Program-made: the position numbers and the translations under genes | Part shown: positions 1 through 9,525 of the stretch, piece by piece | Layout: every line of letters starts with the position of its first letter | Numbering within the stretch: position 1 is the stretch's first letter | Assembly (NCBI GenBank): GCA_025603075.1 | Contig: MU626468.1 | Span: 1-33,399 of the forward strand | DNA: 33,399 nt | Direction: 5' to 3' | From: Neoconidiobolus thromboides FSU 785 | Taxonomy: Eukaryota; Entomophthoromycota; Entomophthoromycetes; Entomophthorales; Neoconidiobolaceae | Notes under the pieces: generated by a model | Seen by the model: the letters and a program-made list of their open reading frames with translations, nothing else | What the model was told of the DNA's origin: nothing | Database searches by the model: none

Positions 1-370
1 AAGATAGACTTGAATTATGAGGAATAGCACGTAATAGGTTACAAGCTATATAAGACAAATAGAATAGACAATACTAATGTAAAATCTATGTAAAATACTA
101 TTAAGAAAACTTAGTAACTTTATTAAATGTTCGAGATATCAGGGATTAATTCAGTTAAAAAGCCTCGAACTACTATACTCTGTAAACTCTTTTATACTCT
201 GAAAAGTATAAATATCAAAATGAGAAGATAATATTCTTTTGGATGGAACTAGAAATTCTCATAACAAATCAAAATAAGAACATGGGATTGATTTCCTCTG
301 AGCTCGAGAACACAACAGCTTAGGGGATTGTTATGTTATAATTAACCATGGGACTGACAAAGCGATATTT

Positions 371-422
371 CACACTATTTGAGTGAAAAAATTGTTAGTA
401 AAATTCAAGCAGAAAAACATCT
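371..422 (-). mobile_element. MITE fragment (TATGGGGATGT family)
   Basis: Matches the interior of the family (CACTATTTGAGTGAAAAA, then TTGTTAGTAAAATTC) in minus orientation. It lacks the first half, and its outer end is decayed to AAACATC. Confidence 0.6.
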
Positions 423-751
423 TGATTTAATTAAATGTCAAAAATAAAAGTTGAATAACCATCAATTGTTTTTCAATGCTTTTAAAATCAAATAACTTAA
501 ATGTTCTAGATTTCTCTCTTTTGCTTAATCTTGTCTTTATTATTTCCTTCCTATCTCTCTTATCTGCTTCCATCGCCACTTGAATTAATGTTAAAATAGT
601 TTTCCTAATAATAAATGCTTGGTAACCTTTCAAGCTCTTTAAATTATCCTAAATTTAAAAACCGAAAGTTTTCATGTTTTTATTTAATGAAAGCAATGTG
701 TTAGTGCAAAAAGTTACTCAACAAATAATAAAATTAGAGAGTACAACCTAA

Positions 752-1026
752 AGAAAACAGCGAGCTTTCTCATTAAAGGATAGTTGAAGCTTCTTAAGAA
801 GGCGTGAATTATAGAACAAGTGTGAGGTTGTTACTATTTGTCATTATGGCTAGGAAAATCCTGTATTTGAAAATTAAGTTGGATGGTCTGAAAAAAAGCA
901 AGTTAATGGAACTAAATGTTAGATGAAGCAGTAGTTTGATGTACAATCAAAAACCTAAGACTTATAAAGTGCACACCAGCATAATGTAGGGTTTTTGAAA
1001 TAGGGAGTTAAGGTGGGAAAGAATTT
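752..1026 (+). pseudogene. Doubtful decayed coding stretch
   Basis: One plus-strand frame gives protein-like segments (for example ENPVFEN, VGWSEKKQVNGTKC, FDVQS, SAHQHNVGFLK) separated by nine in-frame stops. The segments look more protein-like than the flanks. However, in DNA this AT-rich nine stops in ~92 codons is close to random expectation, so this may be chance. No family was recognised. Confidence 0.15.
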
Positions 1027-1078
1027 TCTAAATAAAATATGCAATAGATTTTTATAAATACTATTACTTATAACTAAT

Positions 1079-1168
1079 ATATAGGTATGTATTTTTTAAA
1101 GAATTTTACCAATAATCTTTCTGTTCGAATAGCGCTTAGAAACGGAAAAAGTAATGAAGCCAAAAAAT
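1079..1168 (+). mobile_element. MITE copy, 3' terminus missing
   Basis: Begins ATAGGTATGTATTTTT and carries the family core (AGAATTTTACCAATAATCTT, then AATAGCGCTTAGAAACGG, then GTAATGAAGCC). It runs straight into the next copy without its own right terminal repeat. Confidence 0.75.
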
Positions 1169-1275
1169 AATATGGGGATGTATTTTTGTGTTTAAGAATT
1201 TTACTAACAAATTTTCCGCTTAAATAACGCTTAAAAAATGAAAGAAATAATGATGTTAAAAAACACTCCCATATC
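1169..1275 (+). mobile_element. MITE copy (TATGGGGATGT family)
   Basis: Left end ATATGGGGATGTATTTTTGT, right end CACTCCCATAT, with the usual core between. It abuts the preceding copy head-to-tail. Confidence 0.85.
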
Positions 1276-2821
1276 CTCATACATTTATGAAGAATAAATA
1301 GACTTTGAGATTATCTTTATTGCATATTTTCACTATGAAATATTATAGTTCAAAATTAGTAATAAACTTAGTATTAGTGTTGGATTGTGATTTATACAGG
1401 ACAACTTTAGTAATTAGATATCATTATTATTTAGATGTTCAAAGGATTAACAATATAATATGATATTATTTTTTATAAAATTATAAAGCTAAATTAAAAA
1501 GTCAATTTAATTTAAATCTAATAAAGTTCAAAAAAATGCAAATAACCATTTTAGTAAAACTATTTATTTGTAGATTATAATATAAAAATCTTGTTTAATC
1601 TCTTGTTACTTAATTTAGTTAATAGTACTACTTTTATTGAATGGTAATAAAGTAGTATATTGTAACTTCTATGTATTCAAATAATACCATTAGGTTTAGT
1701 ATAGTTTATTGATGTAAATCTACAACTTATTATGATAAAACATTTTGTTATACATACTAGAAATAAAAATAGTATAGAAATATAGAAGTACAATAAATAA
1801 ACTTTCTCTTTTTGTGGTAAATAAATGCTTATCATTCTAAATCTAACGATTTTAAATTTGAAGCATTGCTATAGAAAAATAGAAAAAAATATTTTGAGTA
1901 AAAAATATTGAAATAAAATACTACATTTGTAACTCTAGAAAATAATCTAGGAGCTCAACTCTACAAATATAACATTAAGTAAGGATAACAAGATAATGGT
2001 TATTGTAAATCAAAGTTTATTTAATTTTAAAGATGAGTTCTAGTGTAGAAATTAAACCTAACTATTTTAAACTTATTTAAAATAAAACTTAGAGAGTTAA
2101 CTGAAAATATCAACTATTACTAAAATTCTATTTTTAACCGAAAAGTAAATATTACTTCATCTTAGGGGTAATCGTTTGTCTTTAAGTAACTACATCTATA
2201 ATAACATTAATCTTGTTTATAACTCAAACCTTAAGCTTGATAATCTTTTGTTAATTTTGATATAGAAGTAAAGCTGGAATCGTCTCTATTATAAAGCTAT
2301 AAATAATTTAATGATTAGTAAATAATGATTTATACAATACAAAGCCCTTAGTAATATTAAAATTGGTATTTTTGATTTATAAAGTGCTTTAGACATAACG
2401 TTATTATTTAATAAAATTTCAATCTAATAAAACTTTCTTTCGGTTGGAATAATATGAGGGGTAAAATATGGAGTAAAAAAAAATATTTGTTTTTGAAAAA
2501 GTTAACTTCAATATTTGATATTTCTTGAAATTTATTAACTTCTTTTAGTAATCAATAGAGTATAATATATATCCTGAATTTAGAGATAATTGGCTATACT
2601 TTACCCTATTCCTTTAAATAGTCTTTTTACCAGGGATATAAAAATTAAAAGTTGGGTAGTAAAGATTACTTTCACAGGTTACGTCCATTTTGTTAATTTA
2701 ATAGACAAATAAAATACATCAATTAATCAAATCAATGTCCTTTTATTGAGTAATAAAGTAAAACCAAGTAATTTATTATACTAATAGACACCAAATAGGA
2801 TCTATTATCTCCAAGATTGTG

Positions 2822-2836
2822 GGGGTAATCTACCCC
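2822..2836. promoter_or_regulatory. Palindromic GGGGTA-ATC-TACCCC site upstream of the bHLH gene
   Basis: Perfect 6-bp arms around a 3-bp centre, the only strongly GC-containing patch in the upstream region, ~35 bp before a TATA-like box. Its right arm continues into CCCCT, the core of the yeast stress-response element. A binding function is inferred from symmetry and position only. Confidence 0.35.
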
Positions 2837-2871
2837 TGGAAGTAAGTTAAAGAAAGTAGATAATAAAAAAG

Positions 2872-2879
2872 TATATAAA
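2872..2879 (+). promoter_or_regulatory. TATA-like box of the bHLH gene
   Basis: TATATAAA lies 125 bp before the start codon at 3004, just downstream of the GGGGTA palindrome. TATA-like strings are frequent in DNA this AT-rich, so position is the main support. Confidence 0.3.
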
Positions 2880-3003
2880 TGCAGCTCCAGTGATTAAATC
2901 AAATAAAATTATAAACTATTTATTTATTGTATATATAAGTATATATAACCCTACTATTTATATCATTTGACTGATTTTTTTAAATAACTATAACTATATT
3001 AAA

Positions 3004-3630
3004 ATGTTGAACCCAGATCCTATTAAACCAGATCACTCTAGTGAAACTATGATGATGAATCAAGAAGAGATGTTACAACAAGGAAACTTATATGAATTGA
3101 TGGCTTTACAACAGGCTTATGATCCTATGTTTCCAGTAACAAATGAGATGATGATGTTGAATGACCCAACCACTTTAAATTATTTAGCTATGAATAGTAA
3201 TTTGGCTAACTTAGCTAACTTTAGTGAACCCTTCAATACTGAATTTTATGAGTACAAAGGTAAAGAAGAGAAGAGTAAAGAGAATAAAAGGCGAGTTAAA
3301 ATTGAAGAAGAAGATGAAGAACAGAGTAAATTAGACTCTGCTGAACTTCGTCGTAAAATACATATCCAATCGGAACAAAAACGTAGAGCTCAAATTAAAG
3401 ATGGGTTTGAAGAGTTAAGAAAACAGTTGCCTAATTGCGCTAATAAGCAATTATCAAAGGCTGCCATTTTGAATAAGACTTGTCTACATGTGCAGCAACT
3501 AAAGGCTTCTCAGTTTGTTCTATTAACTGAGATTGATCGCTTAAGGTTGGAAAATGACCATCTTCGTCAATTAAACCAGGCTTTATATCCTAAGCACGCG
3601 GTTAATAACCTCTATTCTCTTAACCTTTAA
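3004..3630 (+). CDS. bHLH-leucine zipper transcription factor, class B, Mlx-like
   Basis: Single-exon protein of 208 residues. The bHLH lies at about residues 113-172. The basic region carries His120, Glu124 and Arg128, the H-E-R pattern of class B proteins that contact CACGTG E-boxes. Helix 1 (FEELRKQLP), a loop and helix 2 (KQLSKAAILNKTCLHVQQL) are followed by a heptad-like stretch (LLTEIDRLRLENDHLRQLNQ) that should act as a dimerising zipper. Within the family, the basic-region and helix-2 wording most resembles animal Mlx. The N-terminal ~85 residues are Met/Asn/Glu-rich and probably disordered. An acidic-basic stretch (KIEEEDEEQS) precedes the bHLH. It is a nuclear DNA-binding dimer by family. 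The start is the first ATG after an A-rich leader, and nothing upstream is open in frame. Target genes cannot be read from the sequence. Confidence 0.88.
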   Translation: MLNPDPIKPDHSSETMMMNQEEMLQQGNLYELMALQQAYDPMFPVTNEMMMLNDPTTLNYLAMNSNLANLANFSEPFNTEFYEYKGKEEKSKENKRRVKIEEEDEEQSKLDSAELRRKIHIQSEQKRRAQIKDGFEELRKQLPNCANKQLSKAAILNKTCLHVQQLKASQFVLLTEIDRLRLENDHLRQLNQALYPKHAVNNLYSLNL

Positions 3631-4099
3631 ATGGCAATAAATTATGTTTAATTATTTACTTAAATGATATTGTGTACTTGGGTTTTATTGAGGCCTGGCT
3701 TATTGAAATTGTTATTACTTTATAAGTGTAGTTTAATTATGTATGAAATAAAAAAAATAATGTTATATTATTTTTATGATTTGTTAAATGTATTTTGTAA
3801 GTAAACTGCTTTGTAATTGTTTGATTTTCTTTATTGTCTATATAAGCATAAAAATACTTAAACCTAATCTGTTTTGTGACTAAGAATAATATATAATAAC
3901 TTCACCTTATTATAAATCTATTTTTTATAAATTTACTATTTAAGTTGAAATCCAAATCCAAGTTTTTGATTTGCTAATTCCACTTTTATAAATTATCTTT
4001 GTTATTTTTGAAACTTCAATTTTATTCTATTTAAAGGTAGAAATTTAATAAAATAAAACCGAAAAAAAGTAACCAAAACAAAGATAGAATAGTTTTAAA
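3631..4099. other. Intergenic spacer between bHLH gene and UTP15
   Basis: AT-rich, with no open frame of note. It must hold the 3' UTR of the bHLH gene and the UTP15 promoter. An A-rich run (AAAACCGAAAAAAAGTAACC) lies ~40 bp before the UTP15 ATG. Confidence 0.6.
3636..3641 (+). terminator. AATAAA polyadenylation signal after the bHLH gene
   Basis: AATAAA lies six bases beyond the TAA stop. The position is early for a 3' UTR, and later A-rich stretches (near 3748) could also serve. Confidence 0.3.
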
Positions 4100-5794
4100 A
4101 TGACCGAATACATTCCATTAACCGCAAGGAAATATGCTTCTAAACAACAGATAACACCAGAGGTGGCCTTTTGGAAATCGTTTACAGTAAACTGATTATT
4201 TTAAACTTTAAATCTTAAAACTTAATTTTCACTAGTCCCCAGTAATAGTAAAAGAGAATAATAGCGTAACTTCCATTCATTTCTCTCCAAATTCTCCAAC
4301 AGACTTTGCGGTTACTGCTTCTACAAGAGTACAAATTTATTCCTCCAGAACAAATTCGGTTTCAAAATCCATTTCAAGATTTACAGATACCGCTTACTCA
4401 GGAAGCTTTCGTAGCGATGGTAAGTTGGTCATTGCTGGAGATAATTCAGGGTTGATTCAAGTAATAATTATTTTCTATTGTTGTTGTTTTATTTATTTTA
4501 TTAGCTTTTTGATGTCAAATCAAGATCTGTTTTAAGAACTATGAAGGAGCATAGAGGGTAAGTAAAATAATACCTCTTAATAATTATAATTCTGATCCAC
4601 TACTTCTAGTCCAGTTAAAGTAACAAAATTCCACCCAGATAATACAAAAATATTGTCATGTTCAGATGACAGACTTGTAAAAGTATGGGATATTCCTAGT
4701 CAAGCTGCAATATCAACTTTTGATGACCATAATGATTATGTAAGATGTGGTACTATTAACCCAGCCAATCCAAATGTGTATTTATCAGGTTCTTATGATA
4801 ATACAGTAAAAATTTATGATGCTCGTAATCCAGCTTCATCAGCTTGTATATTGACTCTTGATCATGGAGCACCAGTTGAAGATGTGTTGGTTTATCCAAC
4901 AGGAAGCTTATTGGCTGTAGCAGGAGGACCATGCGTTAAAATTTATGATATTATTACTGGAAGATGTTTACACAATTTAGAAAATTTCCAAAAAACAGTA
5001 ACCTGTTTAGCGCTCGATGGAGAAAAAGTTAGATTACTAGCAGGTTCTTTGGATCATCATGTTAAGGTTTATGACCTTTCTGAGTATTCAATGCAACATT
5101 CAGTAAAATATCCATCTCCTGTATTATCCTTAGCCATTTCAGGTAATAACTCAACCCTCGCAGTTGGTATGGTGTCTGGTGCTTTATCTATTCGTAAACG
5201 CATCACAACTGGAACAAGCAGAAGCTCTTCAGTTGCATTTAAAGAAGAAGTAGTAACACCAGAAGTATCAGCACCAACTAAAAAAAAATCGAAAAACCCA
5301 CATGATAGGTTGATAAGAGACTTCAAATATAAAGAAGCTTTAGATTCATTGTTAATGGTAGAGTTTTATAGCTTGAATTTAGTTTTTATTAATAGTAATT
5401 TTAGACACCTAATAGCAACGATTTGACTATGGAATTATTAAGAGAATTGATCCGAAGAGGGGGTATTGAAGTAGCATTATCTGGAAGAGATGATGCTTCT
5501 CTTTTAATGTTGTTAAAATTTCTAGCTAATAATTTTAATCATGTTGAATATCATTCTTTAATTTTGAATGTTATTATATTAACATTAGGTAAGCTAAATA
5601 GCATTCATTTAATGTAGGTTTAAATTTGTTTATTCATAGATATTTACGACAAAGTGATAACAAGCTCCAACAAGTTAAACAAAGTACTAATTCAGCTTAA
5701 AGACAAAGTTCAAAGTGAGTTGACTTTACAAAAAGAAATGGTAGCGGTATCTGGATTAGCTGAAATGGTCAAAGCTAAAGCTATGACTAAATAG
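4100..5794 (+). CDS. UTP15: U3 snoRNP (t-UTP) component UTP15, WD40 protein
   Basis: UTP15 is a nucleolar t-UTP/UtpA component of the small-subunit processome, acting in rDNA transcription and early 18S pre-rRNA processing. Model: six exons 4100-4186, 4236-4460, 4505-4557, 4610-5357, 5405-5588, 5640-5794; 483 codons plus stop. The N-terminus (MTEYIPLTARKYASKQ, then EVAFWKSF) follows the family opening. WD40 repeats follow, with blade motifs such as CSDDRLVKVWDIP, SGSYDNTVKIYDARN and AGSLDHHVKVYD. The C-terminal UTP15 domain shows EALDSLL, LLRELIRRGG, ALSGRD and LDIYDKV, which fix the last two introns. Introns are 44-52 nt with GTAAGT/GTAATA/GTAGAG/GTAAAC donors. Length matches the usual ~500 residues. 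The C-terminus is shorter than in human but ends at a clean TAG. Assignment rests on alignment from memory along nearly the whole length. Confidence 0.93.
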
Positions 5795-5816
5795 AAAATA
5801 GATTTTATTGAATATA

Positions 5817-5822
5817 AATAAA
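5817..5822 (+). terminator. AATAAA polyadenylation signal after UTP15
   Basis: AATAAA begins 23 bases after the TAG stop in the sense direction of UTP15. The spacing is short but plausible for a compact fungal 3' UTR. Confidence 0.3.
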
Positions 5823-6092
5823 AATTTGAAATATTTAAATAATATTAGAAAGCGTTTAATTATTAGCAGGCATTCATTTGATTATTAACATATTCTAGCT
5901 GAGCTAGTTTAAATTCAATATTATATAAAAATGATTATAATATATCGAAGTAATAGTTTGCTCACAAACAAGTATGCACATAATTAGTTTAACTTGTTCC
6001 TTAAGTTGGTATCGTTAAATTTCGATGCTTGCCCCACTGAAAGATAATCCAATAATCAGATTTAAAAGTTAGCTCGGGTCAGGTTTGATTGG

Positions 6093-6128
6093 TCGATCTA
6101 AAAACGACGCTCGTTTGGATAGATGATC
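6093..6128. promoter_or_regulatory. Candidate light-response element with two GATC cores
   Basis: TCGATC at 6093-6098 is the reverse complement of GATCGA, the core bound by the Neurospora White Collar complex. A second GATC lies at 6125-6128, 30 bp on, with a further one at 6194-6197. Position upstream of a WC-1-type gene suggests autoregulation. One or two GATC per 580 bp are expected by chance, so support is weak. Confidence 0.3.
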
Positions 6129-6376
6129 GTAAATTTTAAAGTTAAAATTAAGTAAGTTAAAAGTGAAAGTTTATTTTGTTTAGGTAATAGTTAGATCATG
6201 TATAACTATATAAACTAATATATTGATAGAAAGTGGTAGCAAATTAAGCAAATTAAGTAATTATTAGAATATTAGTATGCGATTTGAAAGCTGGTTTTAA
6301 GTTAAGTTGGAAACTAATAAGTTGAAAATAATAAAGTATCTTATTTTTATTTTTACTTAAATTATATTTTAAAAAA

Positions 6377-8722
6377 ATGAATTTACAGAATAATGAGATA
6401 AGTTTTAGTGAGGGAAAGGATGTCTTAAAATGTGCCAAACAAGATATAAGTATGGCTAATGACATTAAACAACAGCCTATTAAAACCATCATAAATGAAG
6501 TACAGTTCAATGACTTATTAAATGTAATGCAGTATTTACCCATTAATAATTCGTATCAACCAAATTTGTTTAACTATGACTTTTTAAATAATACACCTAA
6601 TAATAATATGAACAATAATAATAGTGATTCGCTTCAATATAACAACGATTACTGTTTTAATCCATTTATTAATGATATAAATATGAGTATGGCAATGGCT
6701 ACCAATCCATTTTATAATCTTGTAAATAGTTTAACAGATACTACAAGCATTGATTTCAATAATAATAATACCAGTAATATCTCTACTAACAGCATTATTG
6801 ATATCGGCAGCAACAGTAACATTTTAGATACAGCTACAAACAATATAATACACAAAGGTAGTAATTCACCATACCAAGTAATATATTCTGGAAGTGGATT
6901 CGATTTGTTACAGATTTTAAATAAAGTAATAAATCGACCAAGCCCTTTGATTAAATTGGGACCTGTAGATATGGACTGTGCTTTTATAGTTGTTGATGCT
7001 TTAAAGTTTGATTTTCCAATCATTTACTCTTCGCCTTCCTTTGAAAAATTAACCGGATATGCACCCAATGAAATCCTTGGACGCAATTGTCGATTCTTAC
7101 AAGCCCCTAATGGCCATGTTACTTTGGGGTCAAGAAGAAGATATACAGATAATAATGCAGTTCATTGTATTAAATCAAGTGTTAATAATTTAAAAGAATA
7201 TCAAATATCTATCTTAAATTATAAAAAAGACGGAACTCCTTTTTTGAATTTAATTAGTATTATTCCAGTTTATGAAAATGAGCGTATACGCTATTTCGTT
7301 GGATTCCAAGCGGATGTTGTAGCTAAAACTGCTATACCTTTAGGTACCAAATATGGTTATGAGGGTGCTAATGATACTTCTGTCAATACTTACAAATTAC
7401 AGCAGTATAAACAGCCAAGTGTCAACCTTAAAGAACATTTACTTGATACTTCTGTAATGAACAATTCAAGCGATGCAGATAATATAGATATCAACCAATT
7501 ATTATTGGATAATTCTCCCGATTTAATTCAAGTATTAAGCATCAAAGGCATCTTTCTATACGTTTCTACGAATAGTATTGACTTGATAGGCTATCCAAAT
7601 CAACAATTAATTGGACGTCCAATATCTACTATTTGTCATCCAGCAGATTTAATACCGTTGACGAGGGAGCTTAAAGAATGCAGTATTAATGAAAAACCCT
7701 TTTCTTTGATTTACAGAATTAAAGATGGGCGGAATAACCAATATTTGTGGATGGAATCGGAAGGCAAGTTGCATGCTGATTCAGCAAAAGGAAGAAGATG
7801 CATTATATTAAGTAGCAGGGTACGTGAATTATATCAGATACCCAAAAGTGTGATTGAAAATTACGGGGGCTTAAATGAAGAAAGTGTTTGGTTTAAATTA
7901 TCTCTAAGAGGTCTTATTTTATATGTAACAAATAATTCCTATAATATCCTTGGGAAGGAAAGTGAGTGCTTATTAGGCTCCTCCTTTTATCAGTTTTTTG
8001 AACCTAATTCCACCTTATTCCTTAGTAATGCCTTAGATACAATTACTAATGGAAATAATCATATAGCATGTTCTTTAGAGCATGAGTTTGTATCTAAAAA
8101 GGGGAAATTACAATTGATGAGTTATTTTTATTCCAATTCCTTTAGTAATAAAGATCAACTCCAATTTATATTATGTCAAATTAAAGTTAAAAAGCAAGGT
8201 GAAATGGAGTTACCTGCAATGATGTTTAATAACAATGCTTATAATGAGAATGATAGTTTGTTCCCATACTTAAATTGTACTTATTCATCGTCCTGGCAAT
8301 ATGAAATCCATCAACTTAGAAACGCCAATAAAAAACTTGAGGAACAGATTGAAGAGTGTTTAAGTAAAAAGCAGTCATTTAAAAAAGTAAGTTGTAGCTA
8401 ATAATCGCAATAATAGACAATAATAATATCTATTTATCTAGTTGAAAACAAGCAAAAATAAGTCTCGAATCTGCCATAATTGCCATCGTACCCAATCTCC
8501 AGAATGGCGTAAAGGTCCTGATGGGCCTAAAACTCTATGTAACTCATGTGGATTAAGTAAGTTATTTTTGTTATTTTATTTTGATATTAAATCTAGCTTT
8601 TAGAATATGCAAAATCCCAATCACCTTACAAAAGCAGATCAAGTACTTCTACGGATACTAGTAGTAATAGTGGCCATGATTCATTTCATCCTTCTTGTTC
8701 TAGTTCTTCGAATAGTCCATAA
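6377..8722 (+). CDS. wc-1: White Collar-1-type blue-light photoreceptor and transcription factor
   Basis: Flavin-binding LOV photoreceptor fused to a GATA-type zinc finger, acting in the nucleus with a WC-2 partner. Exons 6377-8386, 8442-8556, 8604-8722 give 747 residues. The LOV domain (about 195-315) has the motif GRNCRFLQ with photoactive Cys238, the long loop after it ([20 protein letters not shown]) typical of WC-1/VIVID, then [13 protein letters not shown] and [12 protein letters not shown] lies at about 378-480 and PAS-C at about 500-600. A charged coiled segment ([18 protein letters not shown]) precedes the finger, C-X2-C-X18-C-X2-C ([20 protein letters not shown]...), of the WC type. 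The finger sits in exon 2; exon 3 encodes a Ser-rich tail. The N-terminal ~150 residues are Asn-rich (AAT runs). Exon 1 alone would end at a stop just inside the first intron, which would omit the finger; the GTAAGT donor and in-frame joins support splicing. No long polyglutamine tracts, unlike Neurospora WC-1. Confidence 0.95.
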
Positions 8723-9525
8723 GAAATATTTGAGTCATATTTTGAAGTCATTAGTGCTAAGCTATTTTTAAAAATGTGTAGTTTGAGTTTATTTTGTATA
8801 TTTAAGCCAAAGATTAAGCCAGAATTTTTAATTGAAATCCCATGCTTTTTAAAATATAAGATGTTCTATTTATTAAAAATTATATTATCTGTTAAGATTA
8901 TTGAGTTTTTTATTTGAAATTTAATGTTTAGTCTAACAAATTTTTAGTTTTAGATATATTGGGTAAGTTTAAAAGCTCAGTTAAAATTAAATCTTCCAAT
9001 TATACTTGTACATTTAATATTAGCAATTTTTTAAGAAACTAATAAGACTGGTCAGAAAAATGTTCCAACATGTATTATTAAGCAAAAAAGTAAATCTTTT
9101 TATAGCACTTGGTTCAAATTTTGCTCAATTCTGATTTTTAGCAAAAATCGCAAATTAACACTCCAAGTTTTTAAATTAACCCATTTTTGAACCCTTGTTT
9201 TATGTTTTATAGCTTTGGGCTAGATTGATCTATTTTTAGTAATGTCATTTTGGGAAAAAAATTATTCTTGAATTTAACATTTTCAATCTCATGTTTTGAA
9301 GTAAGCCCATAAATTCATTTGATTTTTTAAACCCCAAAAATCCATTCACTCAACCCCTGTTAGAAAATTGGTTTCGAATAAATAAAAAGATAATAATAAA
9401 GCTTGAATGTTTTGCAATATCAATGTATTTTTGATAAGATTTAATACATAATTAAACTATTAAACCTTACTATAGCATTAAGAAAAGAAAAAGTAGAATT
9501 GATATTAAATTCTTATTTAGCACTC
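8723..9525. other. Convergent spacer between the WC-1 gene and TUP1
   Basis: About 800 bases where the two genes meet tail-to-tail. I see no open frame, MITE copy or hairpin of note, only AT-rich 3' flanking DNA. Confidence 0.6.

Larger units (their letters stand above)
1..3003. other. AT-rich intergenic region without a supported gene
   Basis: No open frame here looks like an intact gene. The stretch holds a MITE fragment near 371-422, two adjacent MITE copies at 1079-1275, and a doubtful decayed coding stretch at 752-1026. The last ~180 bases contain the putative promoter of the bHLH gene. Short frames at 427-633 and 1074-1280 (both minus) are not convincing; the second is simply read out of the MITE pair. 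Confidence 0.6.
5795..6376. other. Spacer between UTP15 and the WC-1 gene, with the WC-1 promoter
   Basis: No gene. The middle (about 6000-6130) is less AT-rich than the flanks and holds GATC-containing sites, listed separately. The last 200 bases are plain AT-rich leader. Confidence 0.6.

Noticed and set aside
427-633. 68-codon minus-strand frame with a charged middle (MEADKRDRKEIIKTRLSKRE)
   Set aside because: Isolated, no recognised domain, no plausible neighbouring exons; possible relic at most.
1074-1280. 68-codon minus-strand frame, and similar ones at 25538-25750, 32150-32350 and 32712-32903
   Set aside because: They are read through MITE copies and share the same translated repeat (FKRYLSGK, SKILKHKNT). 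This is repeat DNA, not a gene family.
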